Shown one piece after another: positions 43,775 to 52,543 of a stretch of 64,000 nt of DNA. The stretch's first letter is position 1; each line of letters begins with the position of its first letter. Made by a program: the position numbers and the translations under genes. This DNA is from Maritimibacter dapengensis (GTDB lineage: Bacteria; Pseudomonadota; Alphaproteobacteria; Rhodobacterales; Rhodobacteraceae). Below the pieces are notes generated by a model. That model searched no databases, had not been told where the DNA came from, and was given only the letters and a program-made list of their open reading frames with translations. The DNA is taken from the NCBI RefSeq assembly GCF_019218265.1, contig NZ_JAHUZE010000001.1:620001-684000 (forward strand), written 5' to 3'.

Positions 43775-45253
43775 TCAGACCGACAGGCAGATGTATTTCA
43801 TCTCGAGAAAATCGTCGATCCCGTGGCGGGAGCCTTCTCGCCCAAGGCCCGATTGCTTCACCCCGCCGAACGGTGCGACCTCGGTCGAGATGATGCCGGT
43901 GTTCACGCCGACGATCCCGTATTCGAGCGCTTCCGCCACTTTGTAGACCCGGCTCAGATCGCGGGCGTAGAAGTAGGATGCGAGGCCGAATATCGTGTCG
44001 TTCGCCTTTGCGATCACGTCGTCCTCGTCGGTGAACCTGAACAGCGGCGCGAAGGGGCCGAAGGTTTCTTCGGTAGCGCAGGCCATGTCCTGCGTCGCGT
44101 TCTTCACGATGGTCGGTTGATAGAAAAGCGGGCCGAGATCGAGAGGCGCGCCACCGAGGATGACTTCGCCCCCCTTGTCGGTCGCGTCCTTCTGATGCTC
44201 ACGCACCTTTTCGATCGCGCCTTGCGACACCAGGGGACCGAGGTCGGTGTCCGGGTCCAGCCCGTCTCCCACCTTCAACGCGCTGACTGCCTTTGCGAAA
44301 GCCTCTGCGAAGGCGTCATAGATGCCGTCCTGCACGTAAATGCGGTTGGCACAGACGCAGGTCTGGCCATTGTTGCGGAATTTGCACGCGATGGCGCCCT
44401 GCACGGCGGCGTCGATATCGGCGTCGTCGAACACGATGAAGGGCGCGTTACCGCCAAGTTCCATTGAACATTTCATCACCTGGTCCGCCGCTTGCCGCAG
44501 AAGGATGCGACCTACTTCGGTCGAGCCCGTGAAGGTCAGCTTGCGCACCGTCGGGTTTTCGCAGAATTCCTTGCCGATCTCGGAAGAAGACGACGACGTC
44601 ACGACCGAGAAGAGCCCCTTGGGCAGTCCGGCGCGCTCGGCCAGCACGGCCATGGCGAGCGCGGACAGAGGCGTCTCGCCCGCCGGTTTCGCCACGAAGC
44701 CGCAACCGGCCGCCAGAGCGGGACCCGCCTTGCGTGCAATCATGGCGTTGGGGAAGTTCCACGGCGTGATCGACCCGACGACGCCAACGGGCTGCCGGAT
44801 CACCATGAGCCGCTTGTCGGGCTGGTGGCCCGGGATCGTCTCGCCATATACCCGTTTGCCTTCTTCGGCGAACCATTCGACGAAGGACGCACCGTAGGCG
44901 ATTTCGCCCTTCGCTTCGGTCAGCGCCTTGCCCATTTCGGCGGACAGGATCGTGCCGAGGTCGTCCTGGTTCTCCATCATCAGGTTGAACCATTTGCGCA
45001 GGATGTTCGCGCGGTCTTTGGCCGTTTTCTGCTGCCAGCCTTTCTGTGCGTCTGCCGCCGCCGCGATGGCGCGCGCGGTTTCGGCGCGGCCCAGGTCCGG
45101 CACGGTGCAGATGACATCCCCGCGCGACGGATTGCTGACCTCGAAGGTGCGGCCATCATCGGCGTCGATCCACGCGCCCGCGACGAAAGCCTGGGTCGCG
45201 AGCAAAGAGGGGTCGTTCAGGAGCGACAGGAGGTCGGTGTGATCACGGGGCAT
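43775..45253 (-). CDS. gabD: NAD(P)-dependent succinate-semialdehyde dehydrogenase
   Basis: A 492-residue aldehyde dehydrogenase of the GabD type. It has TPWNFPNAMIARKAGPALAAGC, the catalytic Glu in MELGGNAPF, the catalytic Cys in NGQTCVCANR and a C-terminal GGVKQSGLGREGSRHGIDDFLEMKY typical of succinate-semialdehyde dehydrogenases. It would convert succinate semialdehyde to succinate, ending the GABA shunt. No GABA aminotransferase is adjacent. It appears to be a single-gene unit. Confidence 0.93.
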   Translation of the reverse strand: MPRDHTDLLSLLNDPSLLATQAFVAGAWIDADDGRTFEVSNPSRGDVICTVPDLGRAETARAIAAAADAQKGWQQKTAKDRANILRKWFNLMMENQDDLGTILSAEMGKALTEAKGEIAYGASFVEWFAEEGKRVYGETIPGHQPDKRLMVIRQPVGVVGSITPWNFPNAMIARKAGPALAAGCGFVAKPAGETPLSALAMAVLAERAGLPKGLFSVVTSSSSSEIGKEFCENPTVRKLTFTGSTEVGRILLRQAADQVMKCSMELGGNAPFIVFDDADIDAAVQGAIACKFRNNGQTCVCANRIYVQDGIYDAFAEAFAKAVSALKVGDGLDPDTDLGPLVSQGAIEKVREHQKDATDKGGEVILGGAPLDLGPLFYQPTIVKNATQDMACATEETFGPFAPLFRFTDEDDVIAKANDTIFGLASYFYARDLSRVYKVAEALEYGIVGVNTGIISTEVAPFGGVKQSGLGREGSRHGIDDFLEMKYICLSV

Positions 45254-45325
45254 GGCAGTCTCTCATTTTGGGTGGATGCACTATGTCGGGCCGTAGATGA
45301 AACGACTGGCCGAGCGGCCAGGTTC

Positions 45326-45880
45326 CTATCCGCCGAAGGTCTGAAGGCTCGCGTAGTCGATCGTGGACAGGATCATCAAGAGGACGCCCACCTCGGCGCC
45401 CTCGGCCTGCACCATGATCCGGTTATCTACGAGCGCGGTCAGCGTGCCGTCGTCATTTATGAATTTCTGCCGCCCGACGCGTTCGATTTTCATGCCCAAC
45501 ATGGCCGCGTTGGAAATCATCGCGCCGGTCGCGGCGATCATGGGATTGTCGGCGACCATCATCACTGTGAACGTATCGGTGCCATTCGTATATTCGGCTT
45601 CGGCATGTGTGCCGCCACCGATGAACCCCATCACATTGCTGGAATTGTTCTGGATTTCGCGGGTGTAGCCCTCGGGCGCGACCGGCAGAAAGCTGGACAG
45701 CGCGTTCGATTTCATCGCGGTCAGCAGCGATTTTGCATATTCCAGCTCTTCGATCGCATAGTCGATGTCGCCTTCTTCATAGGCCTGAAGCGCGCTGGAC
45801 ATGGTGTCGGTCACGTCGTCCGCGAAGACAGGTGCGGCGGCGAGTGCGAGGCTGGCGGTCAGGACGGCCATGGATTTCAT
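45326..45880 (-). CDS. Exported protein of unknown function, 184 aa
   Basis: A 184-residue protein with a clear signal peptide (MKSMAVLTASLALAAAPVFA). The mature part begins with a helical stretch (TMSSALQAYEEGDIDYAIEELEYAKSLL) and then carries GYTREIQNNSSNVMGFIGGG and TFTVMMVADNPMIAATGAM. I do not recognise it. The pattern suggests a small alpha/beta periplasmic domain. GGGAGAGAGAC precedes the ATG at 45880. The neighbouring peptidase gene lies 49 bases upstream on the same strand. Confidence 0.8.
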   Translation of the reverse strand: MKSMAVLTASLALAAAPVFADDVTDTMSSALQAYEEGDIDYAIEELEYAKSLLTAMKSNALSSFLPVAPEGYTREIQNNSSNVMGFIGGGTHAEAEYTNGTDTFTVMMVADNPMIAATGAMISNAAMLGMKIERVGRQKFINDDGTLTALVDNRIMVQAEGAEVGVLLMILSTIDYASLQTFGG

Positions 45881-45929
45881 GTCTCTCTCCCTTGGTTGGT
45901 CCGGATCGTCGCCGGGCGGCCCGACGCTG

Positions 45930-46922
45930 TCAATCCGCTCCGAAACGGTCGGACCAGGGGGGAAGAAGATCACCCGGCGCGGCCGTGGCGTGATATACGC
46001 CCCGCGCGATGGCTCGCGCAAGGCAGGTGGCCGCGGCATGACCGATCAGCATGAGGTCGATGTCCGGCGCATCGAGGCGGCGCGCACCTGTGGCGGCAGC
46101 GAAGACGAGATCACCGTCATGAGGCGTATGGCTGGGGACGATCGCGCGGGCCATGCCGTCATGCGCGGCGGTGGCGACACGCGTCGCCTGTGCCTGGGTC
46201 AGCACAGCGTCCGTTGCGACGATGGCGATGGTGGTGGCAGTTCGTTGGGTGAGTTTTGTCACCGGCACTTCGCCGGGATCGAAACCTGTTACCGGGCCGC
46301 GATTGCCGAACTCGCCATCGAACTCCCATGGGGTGGCCCAGAATTCACCTTTCGGCCCGGTTACGCTCCCCACCGGGTTTACCGCGACGAGCGCGCCGAC
46401 GCTCACGCCATTGTCCAGAACGAGCGAGGCCGATCCGAGCCCGCCTTTCAACTCTGCGGTCAGCGCACCAGTGCCGGCCCCGACGCTGCCGAGTGCGACA
46501 TCCTCGGTCGCTGCATCGAGCGCCCGCCGGCCCAGCGCCTTGTAGGGATTGTCCGCCCAGGATTTGTCGCCGCCGTTGATGAGGTCGAACAGGATCGCAC
46601 CCGGCACGATCGGAACCCGCTGGGCGCCGACCTGAAAGCCGCGCCCCTGCTCGCGCAGCGCATCGGCAACGCCGGACGCGGCGTCGAGGCCGAAGGCCGA
46701 GCCGCCGGAGAGCACGAGCGCGTCGACTTCCTGCACGGTCTTGTCGGGGGCAAGAAGGTCGGTTTCCCGCGTTCCTGGCGCGCCACCCATGACATGCACG
46801 CCGGCCACGAACGGCGATGTGCCGATCAGCACGGTTGCGCCGGACTTCAAGGTGGCGTCCGATGCGTTGCCGACCATCAGTCCGGCAATATCCGTGATCG
46901 AGTTCCTTGGTCCGGGTCGCAT
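45930..46922 (-). CDS. P1/DmpA-family peptidase (N-terminal nucleophile)
   Basis: A 330-residue member of the DmpA/P1 family, self-processing aminopeptidases. It has RNSITDIAGLMVGNASD, ALVLSGGSAFGLDAASGV, and VGAGTGALTAELKGGLGSASLVLDNG. The small residue before the cleavage site and the following Ser/Thr would be the autocatalytic nucleophile in GLGSAS. The ATG at 46922 (MRPGPRNSITD) was chosen by family start and a purine-rich AGGACAGG upstream. Relatives cleave D-amino acid amides or beta-peptides; the substrate here is unknown. Confidence 0.88.
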   Translation of the reverse strand: MRPGPRNSITDIAGLMVGNASDATLKSGATVLIGTSPFVAGVHVMGGAPGTRETDLLAPDKTVQEVDALVLSGGSAFGLDAASGVADALREQGRGFQVGAQRVPIVPGAILFDLINGGDKSWADNPYKALGRRALDAATEDVALGSVGAGTGALTAELKGGLGSASLVLDNGVSVGALVAVNPVGSVTGPKGEFWATPWEFDGEFGNRGPVTGFDPGEVPVTKLTQRTATTIAIVATDAVLTQAQATRVATAAHDGMARAIVPSHTPHDGDLVFAAATGARRLDAPDIDLMLIGHAAATCLARAIARGVYHATAAPGDLLPPWSDRFGAD

Positions 46923-47074
46923 GTCGTGCCTGTCCTGTCGTTCGGGTTGGTGAGGGGAAGCGCCGATACCGGACCCGCGATTCCCGTGGTCCGGGCGTTT
47001 CATCATAACCCGATCCGACGGTGCCGATCCAATGCAGTTGCGAAGATGTCGGTGGTATCGCTTCGCGGCAACCC

Positions 47075-48208
47075 TCAGCGGTGCCAGACGACGCGGTTCA
47101 CGAAATCGGTGTAGCTGTGAATGATACGGACGATTTTTTCCGAAACATTGACGGCGCTGTAGTCCTGCACGAGGTGAAGCTGCCTGTCTTCGCCGCGGCC
47201 CTGACTGGCAAGAATGGAAAGCCCCTGCGCCACGCGTTCCGGGTTCATTCCAACCATCATCACCGCGCCTTCTTCCATGCCCTCGGGGCGTTCGTGTGTC
47301 TCACGGATATTGAGAGCAGGGAAATTCAGGATCGAACTTTCTTCCGTGATCGTCCCGCTGTCGGACAGCACCGCCCGCGCGTTGACCTGCAATGCGTTGT
47401 ATTCGGTGAACCCGAATGGCTTCATCTGCCTGACGCGGTCGTCCAGCTTGACGCCGCTGGCTTCAATCTTCTTTCGCGTGCGAGGATGGCTCGAAAGGAT
47501 CACCGGCATGTCGTAGTCGGTCGGGAGCATGTTGAGTATCTCGACCAGCCCTGCGAATTGCTTCGGGTTCTCGATGTTTTCCTCCCGATGGGCGCTGACC
47601 ACGAAATAGCCTTGCTTCTCGAGGCCGAGACTGTCGTGGACATCGGAGGATGCGATGCGGTCGGCATACGCGCCCAACACTTCGCGCATCGGGCTGCCGG
47701 TGACGATCACGCGCTGCGGGTCCAGCCCCTCGGCGACGAGGTAGTCGCGGGCGATCTGGCTGTAGGGCAGGTTGATGTCGGCGGTGTGATCCACGATGCG
47801 ACGGTTGATCTCTTCCGGCACGCGCATGTCGAAACAACGGTTCCCGGCTTCCATGTGGAACGTCGGAATTTTGAGCCGCTTGGCCGAAATCACCGCGAGA
47901 CAGGAGTTCGTGTCGCCCAGAACAAGCACCGCGTCCGGGCGGTGCTCGTCGAGCACACGGGCCGAGGCGGCGATGACATTGCCGATGGTTTCCGCCGCCG
48001 TTTCACCGGCGGCTTCGAGAAACACGTCAGGCTGACGCAGGCCGAGATCCTCGAAGAAAACGCCGTTCAGTTCGTAATCGTAATTCTGGCCGGTATGGAC
48101 GATCAGGTGATCGCAATGCCGGTCGAGCGCCGCCATGACCCGAGACAGGCGGATCAACTCGGGCCGGGTGCCGACGATCGTGGCGACTTTCAGTTTCTTC
48201 ACCTGCAT
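47075..48208 (-). CDS. capG: UDP-N-acetyl-L-fucosamine-forming C2-epimerase CapG/WbjD
   Basis: A 377-residue WecB-like epimerase with KVATIVGTRPELIRLSRVM, VLVLGDTNSCLAVISAKRLKIPTFHMEAGNRCFDMRVPEEINRRIVDH, SAHREENIEN and SDSGTITEES. The NRCFDMRVPEE block is the form seen in CapG/WbjD rather than WecB. It would do the last step to UDP-L-FucNAc. It follows capE and capF in the order expected of this pathway and is the last gene of the minus-strand polysaccharide operon. Confidence 0.92.
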   Translation of the reverse strand: MQVKKLKVATIVGTRPELIRLSRVMAALDRHCDHLIVHTGQNYDYELNGVFFEDLGLRQPDVFLEAAGETAAETIGNVIAASARVLDEHRPDAVLVLGDTNSCLAVISAKRLKIPTFHMEAGNRCFDMRVPEEINRRIVDHTADINLPYSQIARDYLVAEGLDPQRVIVTGSPMREVLGAYADRIASSDVHDSLGLEKQGYFVVSAHREENIENPKQFAGLVEILNMLPTDYDMPVILSSHPRTRKKIEASGVKLDDRVRQMKPFGFTEYNALQVNARAVLSDSGTITEESSILNFPALNIRETHERPEGMEEGAVMMVGMNPERVAQGLSILASQGRGEDRQLHLVQDYSAVNVSEKIVRIIHSYTDFVNRVVWHR

Positions 48209-48212
48209 CTCC

Positions 48213-49331
48213 TCAATCGCTCAGCGGGCAGGCGACCGTGTCTGGCCGGTCGCGGTCGAACACCTCGTTCGCCCAGAGCATGCAGATCAACTCGTCCTCG
48301 CCGATATTCGTGATGTCGTGGGTCCAGCCCGGAACGGTCTCGACCACGAGGCTTTCCTCGCCGCGCGTCTCGATGTCGTACGTTTCGCCGGTATCCATGT
48401 GTTTGAACCTGAACCGCGCATGGCCCTTGAGAACAAGGAACTTTTCGGTTTTTGCGTGGTGATAATGGCCACCCCGCGTGATCCCCGGTCCTGCGGTGAA
48501 GAATGAGAATTGTCCCGTATTTTCGGTGCGGAGCATCTCGGCGAAGACGCCGCGTTCGTCGCCATGGCGGGTCAGAGGATAAGTAAAGGCCTCTGTCGGG
48601 AGGTAGCTGACGTAGGTCGCGTAAAGCGCGCGCCCCAGCCCTGTGCCGGTCTCGTCGACCGTATGCGTGTCGCGGATCTGTCGGTAACCGCGCAGTCGAT
48701 GCTCCAATTCGCCCAGGGTGATCCGGTATTCCGGCGCAGCGCTCGTCACGTTCACGCCGGGGGCAGGGTCGGCCAGCCAATCGAGCCAGCCGTCGGTCAC
48801 ATCATCCACATGCACGAGCCTGACCTGCGCATCGGCGTCGTTCACTTCGATCGGCAGATCCCGCGCGATGTTGTGGCAGAACGTCGCGACGACCGAATTG
48901 TAATTCGGTCGGCACCATTTGCCGAAGACATTGACCAGCCGGCAAATCGACACGGGCGCGCCCGTGGCCGCGCCATAGGCGGCAAGATGCGCTTCCGCGG
49001 CCTTCTTGCTCCTGCCATAGGGAGTGTCGCGTTCGACCTGGATGGTCGAGGCCCCGATCAGCGGGACGGGCGCGCCGCGTTGCGTGAGCAGAGCGCAGAG
49101 ACGTGCGGTGAAAGCGTCGTTCACCTGCGTGAATTCCTCGTCGTTCTCGGGCCGGTTCGCCCCTGCGAAATGTACGACCGCATCCGCCCGTGCGATCAAT
49201 TCGACCAACTCCTCATCTGCCGTGGCGCGCGTGACCGGCAGAACCGTGGCGCCGGTTTCAGACAAGCGCAGCGCAAGGTTGCGACCGATAAAGCCGTTTG
49301 CGCCGGTGACGAGGACATTCAGGTCAGACAT
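48213..49331 (-). CDS. capF: CapF/WbjC: NAD-dependent reductase with C-terminal cupin
   Basis: A 372-residue bifunctional enzyme. Residues about 1-240 form an SDR domain (NVLVTGANGFIGRNLALRL, a YGRSKKAAE active-site segment, CRLVNVFGKWCRPNYNSVVATFCHNIARDLPI). Residues about 250-372 form a cupin with GGHYHHAKTEKFLVL metal ligands. This fusion is diagnostic of CapF/WbjC, which epimerises and then reduces the CapE product. The ATG at 49331 overlaps the capE stop by 8 bases. Confidence 0.94.
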   Translation of the reverse strand: MSDLNVLVTGANGFIGRNLALRLSETGATVLPVTRATADEELVELIARADAVVHFAGANRPENDEEFTQVNDAFTARLCALLTQRGAPVPLIGASTIQVERDTPYGRSKKAAEAHLAAYGAATGAPVSICRLVNVFGKWCRPNYNSVVATFCHNIARDLPIEVNDADAQVRLVHVDDVTDGWLDWLADPAPGVNVTSAAPEYRITLGELEHRLRGYRQIRDTHTVDETGTGLGRALYATYVSYLPTEAFTYPLTRHGDERGVFAEMLRTENTGQFSFFTAGPGITRGGHYHHAKTEKFLVLKGHARFRFKHMDTGETYDIETRGEESLVVETVPGWTHDITNIGEDELICMLWANEVFDRDRPDTVACPLSD

Positions 49332-50358
49332 CGGGGTCAGGCGCCTCGCCCGCAATCGTGCCGCGAATGAACGGCAGCTCGAGCAATAGCTCCTTCATCC
49401 CGGCAACATCGAGCTGCCGCGTATTCGATGAATTGTAATCCTCTGCTTCGCTGATGTGCTCCTCGCCTTTCTCGACGTATTTCCCATAGTTAAGATCCCG
49501 CATGTCCGCAGGCACACGGTAATATTCACCGAGGTCGATCGCCTTGGCCAGTTCTTCGCGCGACAGGAGTGTTTCGTGCTTCTTCTCGCCGTGGCGTGTG
49601 CCGAGTATCTTGATCTCGTGGTCGGGCTTCTCGAAAAGTTCCAGAAGCGCCTGTGCGAGCACGGTGATCGTCGCCGCCGGGGCCTTCTGCACGAAAATGT
49701 CGCCGGTATTGCCATTCTGGTAGCCGAACAGAACAAGGTCCACGGCATGATCGAGCGTCATCATGTAACGGGTCATGTTCGGGTCGGTAATGGTGATCGG
49801 TTCGCCGTTCATGATCTGGCGGACGAAAAGCGGAATGACCGACCCGCGCGACGCCATGACGTTGCCGTAACGCGTGGCGCAGAGCGTCATGCGGTCCGGG
49901 TCGATGGTGCGGGCCTTCGCGGTCACGACTTTTTCCATCATCGCCTTGGATGTCCCCATCGCGTTGATCGGATAGACCGCCTTGTCGGTGGACAGGCAGA
50001 TCATCTTGCGCACCCCGGTCCGATGCGCCGCGTCGATGGCGTTGGCGGTGCCTTGGACGTTGGTGTTGACCGCTTCGAGGGGGAAGAACTCGCACGACGG
50101 CACTTGTTTCAAAGCGGCGGCGTGGAAGACGTAGTCCACATCGTGCATCGCGTCCGTCAGGCTTTCGCGATCACGCACATCCCCGATGACGAATTTCAGC
50201 TTCTCATGCTGATAGCGTTTGCGCATGTCGTCCTGTTTCTTCTCGTCGCGCGAGAAGATGCGCACTTCGCGCACGTTCGTGTCGAGGAACCGACGCAGCA
50301 CCGCGTTGCCGAAACTGCCCGTCCCGCCGGTAATCATCAGGGTCACGTCACTCAGCAT
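49324..50358 (-). CDS. capE: UDP-GlcNAc 4,6-dehydratase/5-epimerase CapE/WbjB
   Basis: A 344-residue extended SDR: MITGGTGSFGNAVLRRFL, AALKQVPSCEFFPLEAVNTNVQGTANAIDAA, and STDKAVYPINAMGTSKAMMEKV. The usual Tyr is replaced by Met in the NAMGTSK segment, as in the CapE and FlaA1 family of inverting dehydratases. It starts the branch from UDP-GlcNAc to UDP-L-FucNAc. It overlaps the upstream epimerase gene by 11 bases and capF by 8. Confidence 0.94.
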   Translation of the reverse strand: MLSDVTLMITGGTGSFGNAVLRRFLDTNVREVRIFSRDEKKQDDMRKRYQHEKLKFVIGDVRDRESLTDAMHDVDYVFHAAALKQVPSCEFFPLEAVNTNVQGTANAIDAAHRTGVRKMICLSTDKAVYPINAMGTSKAMMEKVVTAKARTIDPDRMTLCATRYGNVMASRGSVIPLFVRQIMNGEPITITDPNMTRYMMTLDHAVDLVLFGYQNGNTGDIFVQKAPAATITVLAQALLELFEKPDHEIKILGTRHGEKKHETLLSREELAKAIDLGEYYRVPADMRDLNYGKYVEKGEEHISEAEDYNSSNTRQLDVAGMKELLLELPFIRGTIAGEAPDPDV

Positions 50359-51337
50359 GCCAGGGCTCCGCCGTTTGGAGGTCTTTCTCCGACATCGTCG
50401 CGTTTGCAGCCCTGTCTGCTTCCTCCCGCGCCCACGCCATGTAGCCGGCGAGACCCGGCGTCAGTTCAGTTTCCGGCACGTAGCCGAAGGCCTGTTGCGC
50501 GGATGTGATGTCGGCGCGGCTGTGCGCGACATCGCCACGGCGCACCCCCGCGTGTTCGATCGCGACAGGTCTGTCGACGTGGGAATTCACCGCATGGGCT
50601 AGGTCGCGGATGGTCACCTGCGTCGCGCTCGCGATGTTAAAGGCCCCCGAGACGCCCCGGTTCGTCGCGGCCTTGATGTTCGCTTGCACCACGTCGTCGA
50701 CATGAACGAAGTCGCGCGTCTGTTGGCCGTCGCCGAAAATGACGATCGGGTCCCCGGCAAGAGCCCGAAACGCGAAAATCGGAATGACGTTGCCATATGC
50801 GTCGAACCGCTGGTTCGGGCCGTAGACATTGAAATAGCGCAGGCAGATCGCTTCCATCCCGTAGGTCCGTGCAAAGGCGAGCGACATCTTCTCGGTGTAG
50901 AGCTTGGATACGCCGTAAGGTGTGAGAGGAGCGAGCGGGTGATCTTCACGGATCGGGAGGGTTTTCAGCTCTCCGTAGATACCCGCCGAAGACGAAACGA
51001 CCAGCTTTTCGACGCATTGATCCCGTGCGGCCATGAGAATGTTCAGCGTGCCTTGCACATTGATCGCCGTGTCGACATGCGGATGGTCGATGGACCTCTT
51101 GTTGCCGACCGAGGCCGCCAGGTGAAAAACCGTGTCGCAACCATCCATCGCCTTCGTGACGGCCTCTGTATCGCGCACGTCGCCCCGCTCGACACGGATG
51201 CCGGAAAGACGTTCCAGATTGGCCCGCCACCCCGAACTGAAGTTATCCAGAACGGTGACGTCCGCGCCATGCTCCAAGAGAGCGGCGCAGATGTTCGACC
51301 CTATGAATCCGGCCCCGCCGGTGACGAGCACTTTCAT
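50348..51337 (-). CDS. NAD-dependent UDP-sugar epimerase (GalE/WbpP-like)
   Basis: A 329-residue extended SDR with KVLVTGGAGFIGSNICAALLEHGADVTVLDNFSSG, the Ser region SSSAGIYGE and the YGVSKLYTEKM active site (Tyr, Lys present). It probably interconverts UDP-Glc/UDP-Gal or UDP-GlcNAc/UDP-GalNAc at C4; the WbpP/Gne and GalE subtypes cannot be told apart by eye. Overlap with capE shows it belongs to the sugar-nucleotide supply of the polysaccharide operon. Confidence 0.9.
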   Translation of the reverse strand: MKVLVTGGAGFIGSNICAALLEHGADVTVLDNFSSGWRANLERLSGIRVERGDVRDTEAVTKAMDGCDTVFHLAASVGNKRSIDHPHVDTAINVQGTLNILMAARDQCVEKLVVSSSAGIYGELKTLPIREDHPLAPLTPYGVSKLYTEKMSLAFARTYGMEAICLRYFNVYGPNQRFDAYGNVIPIFAFRALAGDPIVIFGDGQQTRDFVHVDDVVQANIKAATNRGVSGAFNIASATQVTIRDLAHAVNSHVDRPVAIEHAGVRRGDVAHSRADITSAQQAFGYVPETELTPGLAGYMAWAREEADRAANATMSEKDLQTAEPWHAE

Positions 51338-51349
51338 GCGTATGTTCCA

Positions 51350-52543
51350 TCATTTTCCCGCCACCATGGTATCAATGAAACAACGCAGGGTTGCAACCTG
51401 TGATTGATAATCAAAGGACCGTTTGGCCTCGGCGCGTGCGGCTTTTCGCATCTGGCCGAGCGCGGCGCTTGGGATCGAAAGCGCGTCTTGCAAGACCGCC
51501 GCCAAGGCCTCTTCCGATGGTGAGGCGCAAATCAAGCCTGTCTCATGGTGTTGTAAATAATGGGAAAGATCGCCGGAGAAGTTCGTGATGACTGGAGTCC
51601 CAAAGCTCAGGCTTTCGACGAATTTGGTTGAAAACCCGTTCGTCGAGACGCGGTTGATCTCACGCATAAATACCGTGAAATCTGCCCGGGCCACGAACTC
51701 CACCGCGTCGGAATGCGGTAAGATGCCGTGGGCGGCGATACAATCTGGGAGTGAATTTGCGTACTGTCTGAGCGCCGGTCGGTGCTTCAGGTCCTCGGGT
51801 GTCATCCCGACAATGTCGAGATGCAGCCGCCTGCACCCGCCATCCACGGCCACCACGGCTTTGATCACCGCGTCGATAAGATCCTTTCGGCCCGGTTGCC
51901 CGGCATAGACAAGCTTGAGCGGTCCGTCGCACGTGCCCGGTGCCCCCTCGGGCGTCTCGCTCACGTCGATCAGCGGCGGTATGCGGCAGGTGGCCAGACT
52001 GCGGCGGGCGTAATAGCGTTCGAGCGCCGAACTGATCGCAATGACCCCATCACACCGTGGAATGAGGACGCGCATGGCGAGCTCAACGTTCCACAGGTAA
52101 GGCGATGTCGCGAACCCGATGGCAGATGGGGCCGTGTACCATTCCACCGCGTCGAAGATGATGGGGATGCCGCGACGCCGGGCCCAGTCGGTGAATTGGA
52201 GAAGGTAGGGCGAATAGCCCGAATAGAGAATGATCGCCGCCGGCGGCGTGGACTGCTGCGATACCCACGCCCGGCTGCGCGCGCCCATCGTGAGATACCG
52301 GCCATACCGGAGCGCCGTTGGCAGGTGTTCGGCGTCACGCTCGTTCAGTCGGACGCAGCTTATCCCGTGCGCCACGTCGAAAGCCGCGCCTTCCGGGCCG
52401 GGCCGGTGCCCTGACACGATGGTCACATCCCAACCCGCCGCCACGATTGCCTTCGCATTGCCGAGGATACGTCGAGCAGCCGCACCACCCTCCGGGAAAG
52501 CGACCGGTCCGACATAGGCGATCCACGGGCGCTGCTGCGTCAT
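51350..52543 (-). CDS. Glycosyltransferase family 4
   Basis: A 397-residue GT-B enzyme. The N-terminal half begins MTQQRPWIAYVGPVAFPEGGAAARRILGNA, the acceptor-side glycine loop. The C-terminal half has KLVYAGQPGRKDLIDAVIKAV and a donor-binding STKFVESLSFGTPVITN segment. The ATG at 52543 overlaps the stop of the flippase gene by four bases. A similar FxTKFVEA-type segment occurs in the GT4 at 57405, so the two may have related origins. Donor and acceptor are unknown. Confidence 0.88.
   Translation of the reverse strand: MTQQRPWIAYVGPVAFPEGGAAARRILGNAKAIVAAGWDVTIVSGHRPGPEGAAFDVAHGISCVRLNERDAEHLPTALRYGRYLTMGARSRAWVSQQSTPPAAIILYSGYSPYLLQFTDWARRRGIPIIFDAVEWYTAPSAIGFATSPYLWNVELAMRVLIPRCDGVIAISSALERYYARRSLATCRIPPLIDVSETPEGAPGTCDGPLKLVYAGQPGRKDLIDAVIKAVVAVDGGCRRLHLDIVGMTPEDLKHRPALRQYANSLPDCIAAHGILPHSDAVEFVARADFTVFMREINRVSTNGFSTKFVESLSFGTPVITNFSGDLSHYLQHHETGLICASPSEEALAAVLQDALSIPSAALGQMRKAARAEAKRSFDYQSQVATLRCFIDTMVAGK

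Noticed and set aside
44492-46054. 520-codon plus-strand frame opposite gabD
   Set aside because: It is antisense to gabD and the exported protein, with no supporting motif.
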